Below, in pieces: positions 53,292 through 63,700 of a DNA stretch of 64,000 nt; within the stretch, counting starts at the first letter, position 1, and each line of letters begins with the position of its first letter. The stretch is from Mycosarcoma maydis (lineage: Eukaryota > Basidiomycota > Ustilaginomycetes > Ustilaginales), in assembly GCF_000328475.2 (NCBI RefSeq), contig NC_026484.1, forward strand, positions 310,001 through 374,000, read 5' to 3'. Under the pieces are notes generated by a model that saw only the letters and a list, made by a program, of their open reading frames with translations, searched no databases and had not been told where the DNA came from. The position numbers were made by a program, and so were the translations under genes.

Positions 53292-56057
53292 ATGCCGCCC
53301 AAGATTCGACAAAGGGGTAAAAAGCCCTCAAAAGTCAGAAAGCTTCAGCAAGAGCAAGAACAACTCCAACAGCACGACGCTCAGCCACTGGCATCTTCGG
53401 CGTCCTCTTCGACAAATCCGATTCAATCACAGGCTGACTATATCCCGGTCGATGTCGAAGACGCAGATACGTCTACGGTACCTCAGAACGATGCCGAGGA
53501 AGATCAACCAAACTGGATCAAGTTGGGAGACAGGCCGGGCAAGGCCGAGCACGAGGCTCCGTTCGGCTATGTCGATGCTGAGCTCAAGGCGTATCTCCGA
53601 GCTGGCTGGGAGCGTGTTACGGAGCTGGAATCACAAGGTTACACTTCCAAGTCTACTCTTACAGCCATCGTTGCGGCGAGCGCACCATCTGGTGCTCACA
53701 AGAACGGTCTTGGCGCTGACGACGACGAGGCGGACGACGACGACGAGCTAGCGCTGCTACTGCAAGCCACATTGAAAGAGATGGATGGTAAAGAGCTTTT
53801 GCTGTCTACCGACCCAGACACCTCGCTCATTGTCGAAGCCATCCTTCACCGTCTCCCTGCTAAACCATTGCGAGTATTTGTAGATCGTCTGGCGGGCAAC
53901 TTTGCCGTTCTCGCTAAACATCGCTTCGCCAGCCACGTCATACAAGCGTGTCTCACTACTCTTCAGCCTGCTGTCACCCTTGAACATGCCTCGCAACAGC
54001 ACTTCTATCAACATCAACATCGTTCCAGCGGCCTGAACGGTAAAGCGACTGCATCCTCAGCATACGCGAGCGACGCAGCGACCATCGTCAACGAGGACGG
54101 CATTCTGCGGAGCGCAACCCAACTCATCCTCGACCTCATCGACGAACTGTCTTCCGACCAAGACATGCTCTTCTCGCTCGTCACCGATTCATTTGGATCG
54201 CACGTTATTCGTTCGCTGTTGTGCGTTCTGACAGGTCGCAACATTCAAACGGATCCAAGCTCGACAGCGCATGCTGCAGCAGCTTCTGATCTTCGGTCTC
54301 GACGCAGCGCCAAGTTCCGCAATCGGAAAGCTCCGACTGCTCCTAATAGCGCCGCTGTAGCAGGTGCAGTTTCACCAGAGGACTTGCTCGTTGTAGTACC
54401 GGATCTGCTCTATAACCGAGCTATGTTGCTCAGGCAAGAGATCCTCAAAGATGCAAGCGTCGAAACCGTCCGCAGGTGGGCCACCGATGCAGTAGCCTCT
54501 CCGCTTCTGCAGCTCCTCATCGAAATCGAGGCGGACTCACTCGACGGCGAACAGGGCGACAAGCTCTGGAAAGGAACTTTGGTCGACAGCCTGTTGAACG
54601 GCTTTGTCTCGTCCCCTCCCGAAACCGTAGAGGAAGGAGAAGTCAAGAAAGACGTCTACCTCGAAACTTCGCTTCGTGACAATGTCGCATCACACGCATT
54701 GCAGCTCGTTCTCGAGCGTGCACCCGCTTCGACGGCCTCGCGCTTCTTCCACATTTACATCCGCAGCCGCATGGCCAAGCTTTGCATCCATCCTGCCGCA
54801 AATCACATTGTAGCCACTCTGATTCGCCGACTTTCCACGGCCGATCTGGAGCCGGTGATCGCCGAAATGGCCAAGATCGCTTCGGGTATGGTCAAGGAGC
54901 AGATGGTTGGCTGTCTTCAAGCAGCCGTCGATCGCGTAGTACAGCTGACGCAGGAGGAGAGCGACAAAGAGGAAGTCAAAGAGCTTGTCAAGGCTGTCAG
55001 CGAGGTTGTGCTGGCAGCTTTCAGGTTCAAGTCACAATCGTCATCGGAACAAAGTGACGAAGAAGGGCTCAAGCTACTCGTTCCTGCAGTGTTGGCGTTG
55101 AGGACGCGGAAGGCATACTTGCACACGTATAGTGCGCATCTGAAGAAGGACAATCGAGACGGAGAGGGCGAGAACGGAGCTCGTGGATCGAAGCGAGGAC
55201 GCGATGGCAAGGCCAAGCAGAGCAAAACCAAGTACAGCAAGAAGAAGGACGCTGAAGTGTCGAACAAGGAAGAGGAACAGGAGCAGTCGCCATGGACTAT
55301 GGATGCGTCGTACGAACTGCCAGCTGCCGAATCGACGACTCAGGGAAGTCTTCTTCTGCAATCGTTGTTGCGACTTCCCGGACCAGCGGCACCTGCACGT
55401 GCTCCACCGAAACGCACATTTGGCCGGGCCGCTCCCGCATCTGCATCTTGCACCTCAGCTGCTCGCGCTGAGTCATGGGGGAGCGCGCTCGTCCTCGACT
55501 CTCTCTGCTCGCTGCCCACACTCACACCGTTCGCGCGCAACCCGACTGCCGTACATACGCTCATCTCTTGCCTCTGCCCTCCACCGCATCCTACATCACC
55601 ACACTTGGACTGGAATCAATCCACACGCAGACGCACACTCTCGTCCACCCTCACCACCTCGCTCGCCTCGTTCTGCGGCGACAAGTACGGTTCACGTCTC
55701 GCCGACTCACTATGGTTCTCGGTGGATGGGTATTCCAAAGAGAAAATCGTCAAGTACGTCATCGAGCACTCGACCGAGATCATCAAACAGCCATATGCTA
55801 GTTACTTTACCAACAAGCTGCAACTGCAGCTGTACAGGAAGGGAAAGGTGCGTGAGTGGAATCAGGCGATCCAGGCTCAAGCACAGCTCGCGAACAAGGA
55901 CAAGGAGATCAGTGTATCGACAGTTCAAAGCGGCGCTAGAAAACACTCGCCAATCATCGTCGAGACCAAAAGGGTGTCGGAAGCGTCTGCAAAGTCAAAG
56001 CGTCGCAAGAAGAGCAAGTTGGATGGACAGCTGGATTCGATCCTGGACCAGATCTAG
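53292..56057 (+). CDS. NOP9: Nop9-like pumilio-repeat nucleolar RNA-binding protein
   Basis: Nop9 binds pre-18S rRNA and is needed for small-subunit ribosome maturation in the nucleolus. The start MPPKIRQRGKKPSKVRKLQQ gives a basic, nuclear/nucleolar-type N-terminus; the frame is open ten codons further upstream. The product is 921 residues. Pumilio-like repeats are visible: DPDTSLIVEAILHRLPAKPL, K-H-R-F-A-S-H-V-I-Q-A-C-L, DSFGSHVIRSLLCVLTG, D-N-V-A-S-H-A-L-Q-L-V-L, H-P-A-A-N-H-I-V-A-T-L-I-R and KYGSRLADSLWFSV. The second repeat cluster is preceded by a charged Lys/Asp/Glu-rich insert (about 625-675). The C-terminus is basic (KSKRRKKSKLDGQLDSILDQ). Length is somewhat greater than in yeast (666). 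Confidence 0.9.
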   Translation: MPPKIRQRGKKPSKVRKLQQEQEQLQQHDAQPLASSASSSTNPIQSQADYIPVDVEDADTSTVPQNDAEEDQPNWIKLGDRPGKAEHEAPFGYVDAELKAYLRAGWERVTELESQGYTSKSTLTAIVAASAPSGAHKNGLGADDDEADDDDELALLLQATLKEMDGKELLLSTDPDTSLIVEAILHRLPAKPLRVFVDRLAGNFAVLAKHRFASHVIQACLTTLQPAVTLEHASQQHFYQHQHRSSGLNGKATASSAYASDAATIVNEDGILRSATQLILDLIDELSSDQDMLFSLVTDSFGSHVIRSLLCVLTGRNIQTDPSSTAHAAAASDLRSRRSAKFRNRKAPTAPNSAAVAGAVSPEDLLVVVPDLLYNRAMLLRQEILKDASVETVRRWATDAVASPLLQLLIEIEADSLDGEQGDKLWKGTLVDSLLNGFVSSPPETVEEGEVKKDVYLETSLRDNVASHALQLVLERAPASTASRFFHIYIRSRMAKLCIHPAANHIVATLIRRLSTADLEPVIAEMAKIASGMVKEQMVGCLQAAVDRVVQLTQEESDKEEVKELVKAVSEVVLAAFRFKSQSSSEQSDEEGLKLLVPAVLALRTRKAYLHTYSAHLKKDNRDGEGENGARGSKRGRDGKAKQSKTKYSKKKDAEVSNKEEEQEQSPWTMDASYELPAAESTTQGSLLLQSLLRLPGPAAPARAPPKRTFGRAAPASASCTSAARAESWGSALVLDSLCSLPTLTPFARNPTAVHTLISCLCPPPHPTSPHLDWNQSTRRRTLSSTLTTSLASFCGDKYGSRLADSLWFSVDGYSKEKIVKYVIEHSTEIIKQPYASYFTNKLQLQLYRKGKVREWNQAIQAQAQLANKDKEISVSTVQSGARKHSPIIVETKRVSEASAKSKRRKKSKLDGQLDSILDQI

Positions 56058-56303
56058 GCAGCAGAAAACAAAAGCTATTTCTGTTCCGAGAGTCGTCGCA
56101 ATCGTCAGTGCAACCTTTCGATCAAGCTTCGATGAGACACGAGACACAAGAGCGTGAATCAAACGCTCGTGTTGGCATTCACGATTGGCAAAAATGCGTA
56201 GATAGATGGATGGGATTGAAATTGCATTTACGATTCGTGATTGAGATTGCGTTTGGCGACAAGACTTGGTGTGACAAGCGAGATGAAGGGGCAGTGAAAC
56301 CGA

Positions 56304-59021
56304 TTAAAGAGCGAGACCGATTGTGGTGATCTCTTGTACGACGAGTACGCCGTGATTGGGCGGTTGGACTGTATAGGTGGACGGTTTGTTCTCGGTGGGA
56401 TGGGGTGCGGAGACGACCGACGTTGTGGTTGGGGGGTTGGTGCGCAGACGCGGCTCGGCACGTGCGCGCTGCGCAGGAGTGCGTGCGGTGAAGAGCACGG
56501 GTAGTGAGTGCGACTGCGGGATGGACTCGTGCAGACGACGCCGACGGATGCGTGCTGAGTTGGCGGCTGACGTGCACACCTGGCTTGCGGCCTGGCTGAT
56601 TGGCGCGCGATATCCATGCTGCGCGATCGGTGCAGAGAAAGGACCAGACATGACGTACGATTCGGCCGACGAATGGTATTGCGCGTCGTGATGCCAACGC
56701 ACACGGCTCGGTGGATGCGATGGTTCGTGCTCCTCGGTTTGATCGCCAAGCCGGGGCAGTTGAGCTTGGGCGCGCATGTTGAGCGAACTCTTCCTCTGTG
56801 GCACCTTGATCTGCGTCGCCACGGTACTCGTCGAAGCAGATCTCGGCATGCTCAGCTTCTGCGCTGCTTGTGCAGCCTCGATCTTCGACACAACCGCCTT
56901 ACGTGGCGCAACAAGATCTGGCTTGCTGCCGAATGAACAATGGTCAGCTGAGCGCAACGCCAGCGGTCGAGGTCGCGCAAGCACCGACTCGCTGCCTGGA
57001 GGCTTCTGCAACCGATCGGATGAAGCCGACGAGAAGAGCGACGTGGACGAATGGCTGCAAGCCAGCGGTCGAGGACGAGTCAAGACCGAGCATGGCCAAG
57101 TGGTAGTGCGCCCAACTTGTGCGATTTCGAGCGCTTGCTCGGTATCGCTTTGGTGTCGTTGGCTGTCGTGCGTCGATTTGCTGTGAGTAGGAGTGGTGAT
57201 CGATAGCGGGCAAGAGCTTGAGCTGGTGAGCAGCATCGTCGGCTGCGTGCCACGTCGCGAGAGTGCCGCGCTGAACTCGAACGCATCGACCGAGCTACTC
57301 GTCGAGTAAGGCCGGCAGCCGTCGATCGCTTGCAGAGCTCCTCGAGGCCAAGCAGCCGACGCAGTTGCATCAGTCTTGATCGCGCAGAGTGGCGAAGGCC
57401 ATGCATCCAGCAACGCCGGCGATGCACCATGCAAACCCAACTCTGGTGTCGTCAACGGCGGTGTCATCAACGCACTCTCGGCTGAAACCCATTTCGCCGC
57501 TGCATGCTCGTGCCAATCGTGCGAGTCGATCAACCTGTCGTCCACAAGGTAGCTGAAATCATCGTCCAGCAGACTTTCGAATGCTGCAGGTTCGGGCAGC
57601 AGGTTGGCACGCATGGTGACGTCTCCATCATCAACGGCTTGTTCGATGTGTACCGTGGCAGCAAGCGTTCCGCCTAGAATCGGACTGCTGTCGCCTGACG
57701 TTACAGCCGAGGCGCACGCCGACACTACTCTGACCGCCTTGTGCGTGCCGACTACGGTGGGAGCGTGGCTCTGCACATTTCCCTGGCGCATCTTTTCTCT
57801 CTCATCCACGCCGACCACGCCGTGATGCTCTGGATTGTCCGGATCATCGCTCCACCACCCGCCGATTTCGGCGTGCTGCACCTTAGCACTTGCGAATTCA
57901 CCCGACGCGTTTCTGGCATGGCGATCGCGCTTAGCGCTACGGTATCTGTAGCCCAATCCGCAGAGATACGCCATCTTCTCTTCGACGGATCCTGCAAGCT
58001 GCACACGCTCGTCGCTGCCCATCCTGGCGCCTGTCTCGCCAAGCGAAAGTGGCAGTTCAGTCACTGCGCCATCGAGCAACAACAGGCTCGCATGCAGGCG
58101 CGCGAGCTTGGCTGCATCCGAGCTGAACCCGGGATCCGTCTCGGCGCCCGAATCCGTCTCGCTGTCCGACACGAGCGTTTGCGACGAGCACGAGCCGGAC
58201 CAAGCATCGCACGCGTATGCAGCCGAGTCGGAGCGATCCAAACTTTGCGTATACGTCATACGCTGACTGTTCGGGCTGTCTGTCACGTCCAGAGATGAGT
58301 CCAGGCCGAACCGTTGCGAAGCGGATACTTGACGGGGGGTGGGAGCTACCGATGAGTAAGGCGACCAACCCTGGCGAGCTTGGCTCGTCTCTTGCAGTGC
58401 CGGAGACAGATGCGTCCCGAATCGGTCGTGTCCTTCAACACTTTGTACAGCTCGACTCGGCTTGGCCAACGTGTAGTCCTTGGACGTGGATCGCATCGCC
58501 GACTTCAACAGGACGGGCTGCGCCTTGATCGACCCCGGCTTGCCAGGCGGCAGAGGGAACCTGAACGTCTCTGACTTGCTTCTCCTCGTCTGCGGGTTTT
58601 TTAATCCGCTCGATAGGAGATACACCTTGTCCAGCGTCTCAGGCTGACTAGCGTCGGACAAGGCGGGTGAGAAATAGCTGAGCAACACATCGTGCGTTGC
58701 CGATGCAGGCGTCTTGTGTGTGTCGACGCTGGAATCCGACTCGGAAGACGAGCTGCTCGGGGTCGGTGAGCTGTCGTACGCGCAACCAAGGCGCATGTGC
58801 GTGCTGCTTCGATAGCGCGTCGAGTAAGGCCATCGAAGCTGCTGGTTGAGATGCGGATGGCCGTACCCGAGCACCGCGTTGGAGAGCTTCGGCTTGGCAT
58901 TGTCGGGGTCCACGCTTGTGAGAAGCGGTACACCGAGTCCGATACCGATCCCGATACCGAGCCCGTCGGTCGCGGTGTGCATCGTCGAAGCAGCCATTGG
59001 AGAGCAAAGGTGCGTGCCCAA
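56304..59021 (-). CDS. Disordered Ser-rich protein of unknown function
   Basis: A single 905-codon frame, not recognised. The N-terminus (MGTHLCSPMAASTMHTATDG) leads into a G-I-G-I-G-I-G-L-G stretch encoded by a short 12-bp-type repeat. The rest is Ser-rich and largely disordered, with Arg/Ser phosphosite-like motifs. More conserved-looking islands are DVLLSYFSPALSDASQPETL, FRFPLPPGKPGS, KLARLHASLLLLDGAVTELP and EEKMAYLCGLGYRYRSAKRD (helical, amphipathic). A V-R-W-H-H-D-A-Q-Y-H motif lies near the end. No signal peptide or membrane helix. The long stop-free frame and codon bias support a real gene. The start is uncertain; Met9 or Met14 are alternatives. Confidence 0.7.
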   Translation of the reverse strand: MGTHLCSPMAASTMHTATDGLGIGIGIGLGVPLLTSVDPDNAKPKLSNAVLGYGHPHLNQQLRWPYSTRYRSSTHMRLGCAYDSSPTPSSSSSESDSSVDTHKTPASATHDVLLSYFSPALSDASQPETLDKVYLLSSGLKNPQTRRSKSETFRFPLPPGKPGSIKAQPVLLKSAMRSTSKDYTLAKPSRAVQSVEGHDRFGTHLSPALQETSQARQGWSPYSSVAPTPRQVSASQRFGLDSSLDVTDSPNSQRMTYTQSLDRSDSAAYACDAWSGSCSSQTLVSDSETDSGAETDPGFSSDAAKLARLHASLLLLDGAVTELPLSLGETGARMGSDERVQLAGSVEEKMAYLCGLGYRYRSAKRDRHARNASGEFASAKVQHAEIGGWWSDDPDNPEHHGVVGVDEREKMRQGNVQSHAPTVVGTHKAVRVVSACASAVTSGDSSPILGGTLAATVHIEQAVDDGDVTMRANLLPEPAAFESLLDDDFSYLVDDRLIDSHDWHEHAAAKWVSAESALMTPPLTTPELGLHGASPALLDAWPSPLCAIKTDATASAAWPRGALQAIDGCRPYSTSSSVDAFEFSAALSRRGTQPTMLLTSSSSCPLSITTPTHSKSTHDSQRHQSDTEQALEIAQVGRTTTWPCSVLTRPRPLACSHSSTSLFSSASSDRLQKPPGSESVLARPRPLALRSADHCSFGSKPDLVAPRKAVVSKIEAAQAAQKLSMPRSASTSTVATQIKVPQRKSSLNMRAQAQLPRLGDQTEEHEPSHPPSRVRWHHDAQYHSSAESYVMSGPFSAPIAQHGYRAPISQAASQVCTSAANSARIRRRRLHESIPQSHSLPVLFTARTPAQRARAEPRLRTNPPTTTSVVSAPHPTENKPSTYTVQPPNHGVLVVQEITTIGLAL

Positions 59022-59836
59022 GATGGTAAACAGAAAGTGATGCGCGGTAAAGAATCAGAAAACTCTCCAGACCAGCTAGAGATGAGCGAGGAAAACAGAT
59101 CGTGAATGCTACGTCGACATCGATCAACGATGGTCGCGTTTAATGAAAGAAAAGATGATGGATGCGAACGGATGATGGAGATGACAAACGAGCGGAAGAA
59201 AGATATCACGACCACAGCAGCTCAAGATCACAGTAGCATTTGCCCTCGGCTTGCTGAGATCGTGGCTGCACAGCGCCAAGCCAGGTAGAAAACGTATCAA
59301 CCTCAAGTTCGCACCAGATGCTGGCTGCAGCAACATGTCGGACAGCGTCATTCGTGATTGAGTGCACTCGTCTTTGCAATCACGGATACGGAAGGGATGA
59401 GCGCCGAGCAGGTGCAAGAACAACAATCGAGAATCCCGAGTCGCGCTATTCGATGCGACATATCAACCGGCCCGCCACGCGCACGCGCGCGCGCGTCCGA
59501 GTTTTGGCGTGTGTATGCGTTGGCGGCTTTGCTCTTGCTACCTCGCGTGTAGAAGTTGATCTTTGCCCGTCAAAGCGACGTTTACGATTCGCATTGACGG
59601 ACGACGAACGAGTTGGGCTGTATGAGCATGCTCGATCAGAAACACTCGTGACTCGATATCCGGAGTGAGTGATGAGAGCGCCGAGCGTTTTTCGGAAGTC
59701 GGATTCGTGCTTCGTGCTTGCAAAGCTGGACCCTGAACACATTCACCTGCGCTTGTTCACGTTGGTGATTCTCGACGTGTGTAACGACTGACGACTGTTG
59801 CAACGTCTCGCACACGCTCAGCAAGCAATCGCAACC
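59022..59836. other. Divergent intergenic region
   Basis: About 815 bp between the disordered protein gene and the small membrane protein gene. Single heptamer units occur at about 59345. A run of GCGCGCGC-type alternating bases lies near 59480-59495. No gene seen. Confidence 0.5.
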
Positions 59837-60120
59837 ATGCCACCACGCATCCCGCTCACACCGGAACAAAAACGAATCCGGGTAAGCATACACATGCGCT
59901 CGCTTGCTCGCTTGCTCGCTCGACACTCGGTATTGATCCTGTCCATTCTAACCGCAACCGCATTTGATTGCATCTCGCGCCGCGTCTTGCTGAACAGACC
60001 ATCATGATCTCGTTCCCGCTCCTCGTCGCAACGAGCGTAGTGCTGTTCAAACGGCTGTACCTCGGCGAGGAGCAACGTAAACTTCCCACTCACGGCAAGA
60101 TCGCTCCTGCACCCGCGTAA
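59837..60120 (+). CDS. 55-residue single-pass membrane protein (two exons)
   Basis: Exon 1 is 59837-59881 (MPPRIPLTPEQKRIR) and exon 2 is 59998-60120; the 116-nt intron has GTAAGC and AACAG ends and lies in phase 0. Exon 2 encodes TIMISFPLLVATSVVLFKRL, then Y-L-G-E-E-Q-R-K-L-P and a short tail. The layout is a polar N-terminus with a P-L-T-P-E-Q-K-R motif, one hydrophobic helix, and a basic/acidic segment after it. I believe similar tiny proteins (T-P-E-Q-R/K...F-P-L...L-Y-L-G-x-E-Q-R-K-L-P) occur widely in fungi, probably in a mitochondrial membrane, but I cannot give a name. Exon 1 is too short to be found by simple frame scans. Confidence 0.75.
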
Positions 60121-60797
60121 CTTGCCCTTACAGATTCCTTTCACAGGCTAGAGGTCGCTAAGCTGGTCTGTACATCAGCGAGGTACGCGGCTCTGAATGT
60201 GTGTTTCAGCGTGATGTGACGCTGATGTACTCCCATCCACATCAGACCCACCCTCCTCATCCAAAGCGATCCCCTGCTAACCAGGTAGCCCCGTTACGCC
60301 GTATGCTGCGATGCAAAGCAAGCATACTCGGTGCAGCTGGCAGTGGCGCACCAAAGTTCGCAAAACACACGTCGCTTCTGTAGCATCAGAGCGCTGAATG
60401 CATGCGAAATAGCTTTGCAAACGGTTGTGCTTGCTATACATGTGCGACAGTGTGCGTGTCTTGCTGTTGTATGCCCCTATGTGTACCCTCTGTTTGAGTG
60501 TCAGTGCAAGATCCACGATTTTGTGCAGTAAAGCGAATTTGCTGCGTGTCTGCTGGCTGTGCGGTTGGCGCATTCTCTTCAACTGCTTCTCACACAACAG
60601 CCACTCACGATTCACGCACGACATTGACATTCGTGATTGATGTTGACGTGGTCATCTCGTACCATGTAGCTCGTTTGCTCACTTGCTCATCTGTTCCACA
60701 CTCAATCTCACCGCTGAGCAGCACAACACGCACGATCTACGTCACACAAGCAACGTAAAACACAAATTCTTTGCAATCGTACCACATCGCCTCTGTC
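60121..60797. other. Convergent intergenic region
   Basis: About 680 bp between two convergent genes, with heptamer units at about 60605-60640. No gene seen. Confidence 0.5.
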
Positions 60798-63700
60798 TCA
60801 CTCTGAAGAGCTGAAAATGACCGCATCTGCAGGAAACACCTCCTGATCGTCACTCCCGCACTTTGGTAAATCGAACTCAACCGTAGCCATGAGCACCACG
60901 GTCTTGGTTTCGTCCTGATTTTTGACTTCGTGCACTTTGACAGGTACCGAGACCTCTTCCATCCCGGACTTGTCTTGTGTGCGACGGTCGGCTGGATCCG
61001 AAGTGTTGGATGGGATGGCAGACTGAACGGCGCTAGGGCGAACGCGGAGGATGAGGCGTATGCTTTGGTTGGGACTGAGAGAGCATGTGACTGTGGACGA
61101 GATTCGTTTGAGCTCTTTAGCTCTGTCGATCCCGGCCGTCGCAGCACTGCTAACGGTAGCAGCAGCGTTGGCCGCAGGTTCGCCCTCTGTCGCCCTTCTC
61201 GAATCCTCTTGCTTGCCAGTCTCGCCATCCACTTGCACAGAGTTGGCAGCTGCGTTCTCGCTCGAGCTCACCACCGGTGGCGCATCATCGGCCGATGCGC
61301 TCGCCGAAGAAGACAAACTAGGCACTTTGACTCCTAGAGCAGTCAAGCGCTCCTCGTACTTCTTGACCTTGTCCGTGTTGCCCTTTCTGTTAGCGATCTT
61401 GAGTTTCTGGGACAGATTCTCGATCTCCTCTTCTTCCTCCTTGGAGAGCGTTCCCCTCACCTGGTCGTCACTCGCCGTACTCAGCCCCACATCGATCAAG
61501 CACCGCTGGTGGAGCAGATCGTGAGAGTCGATAGCGATCACAAACGAGCGCGACTTGGCGGTGGTGTTGGTCAGCACAAAGCTTTCAGGGGTCGAGAGCT
61601 TGCCCGGGGTACACGCGCCAAAGTTGATTGCACCCGGATCGACTGCGAAGTTGGGTGTCTTGCGCACGTTGGCCTTGAGCACCACCGTTTGGTCGTTGTC
61701 ACGGTCGGCCACATTCTCTACCACCAGCTTTTCTTGGAAAGGACCAGACATGGACGGCGAAAAAACAAACTCGACTTCGCGCTTGCCATATCCAGGCACC
61801 ACGCCGTAGCGTCCACTGCTGAGTTTGATATCGCCGCTGGCAATGCTGCCGCTCTTGCGGATACAGTACCGCAAGGCCCACTCGCTGCGATTCTGAATCA
61901 AGATCTTGCGTGTCTTGGAGTCGCCCTTTTCCATGTGACCAAAGTTGATATGAGGTTGACCCAGTTCGAGCAAGCTGCGACACGTGTTGCTTCGCAGCAT
62001 CAAATCGCGCACTGGCAGCTCGTCCGCCTCGAGTTCGGCCATACCAGAAAACTCTTCGGACCGTTGCACTACACCCAGATCAAAGTCGATCAGTCGCATA
62101 AAGATGCGCGAGTCTTGCTTTCGCGCGGTACCTTGGATGTGAGGCCTTGTGCTGCCACTCGGATGGTAGATGGCAATTACTTGCCCTTCGGAGCGCGGCG
62201 CTACTGCGAGCACCTCCAGCGGAATCAGCTTGCCGGTATCGATGGAGCTCTGCAGCTCACGACGTAGGTTGATCTCGGCTCGCACAAACTGCTCTTCAGC
62301 GTCAGGACTGCCGAGGAAAAAGGTACTGAGCATGCTCGTCTGCGCCTCGACCGCGGCAAGCAGATCTTCGATCGACATTCGCGACACATCGACCGGATTC
62401 GAGAGCACTGGAGGAGCTTTGCGCTTTCCAGTCAATGCAGGGGAGAAGTGGACGCGCGCCGAAGCATCTCCTGTCTTTCCTTCTTTTGAGCTCTTGCCGT
62501 GATGGCGAATTGCCGATGCAGGCTGCGACTTGCTCGCAGCTCCAGTGCCAGCGTGAGGCGTATGCTTGGTGACAGTACGGCATTGCGATGCACTGTGCGC
62601 AATAATGTCGTTCGCCAAAGGCGATGGAAGGCGAGGTACAGTGGAAGCCACCTTGGAAGCAGTTGCATTGGGCGACAGGGACCCGGGTTCAGGACGTACT
62701 TCTGTAGCCTTGTCCTTGGCATTCTGGCTCGCTTTGAATTTTGAGCCTGCCTTGGATTTGACGCTTCCGCCATTGCTGCTGTCGTCGTCCGCAGCGTGCT
62801 TCGCACCTGTGGTCTGACCGAGACTCTTGGCCTTACCACCCGTGGTGATGTTCTCCAGAAGCGCATACTTCTTGCTCTTGGCAGGGATGCGCTTGGCATC
62901 GACAGGTGGACCGGTGGCTAGGTCAAGATACTCAAATTCGCTGATCAGACTTCGATCTTTAAAAGTGACCGTCTTGCCATAGCCGACTGTGATCCTTCCT
63001 TTGCCGCCCTTCTTGAGCGCTGAGAGCAAGTTAATGTTAGGCTTGGACTTGCCCGAGGCGTGTGTCTTTCTTTGTGTGGAGACAGCGCTGCCATCTTCCT
63101 TCTTGCGATAGTGGCTGTGCTTTTGCGCGAGCCTCCAAGACGCATTCTCGGTCCGCATCGAGGTAGGAGAGTCAACTGAAATCGTTTCGAGAAAACGTTC
63201 TTTGAGATCGGCACCTTTGATCAAGGGCTTGCTCGACTTGGTCATGCTCAAGCCGCCGTTGACACGTCCAGGGTTGGTGCCTTCGGCCGTCTCAGCGCTG
63301 GAAGCTTGGGGCTCGTTGAGCTGCGTTTCGCTGTACTTGGAGACCGCCGCCTTTGCCTCCAATTTTGGGCTGCTCTCGTGGCTTGCATCGGCGGGCGGTG
63401 CCTTGATGTAGAGCGTGACGTCTTCTGGATGAGCTGGGCTCAATTCGAGCGACAGCTTCTTGTCCGAAACATTTTCGATGGTAAACGTACGCATACGCAT
63501 CGAGTTGATATCGACGTCGCCGAAATCGACATAGTTTGCACCGGTCGGCGTCAAAATGCGGTAGAAGAGCGAGTGGAAGCTGATGCGTTGCTTGTCAACA
63601 TTACGCGATCGAACTTCAAAGATCTGATCGCCTTGCCTGTTGAGCAAATTAGCCACTGTGATCTGCTTGCGGTACGTCTCGTTGACTCTGCGTGGGAATG

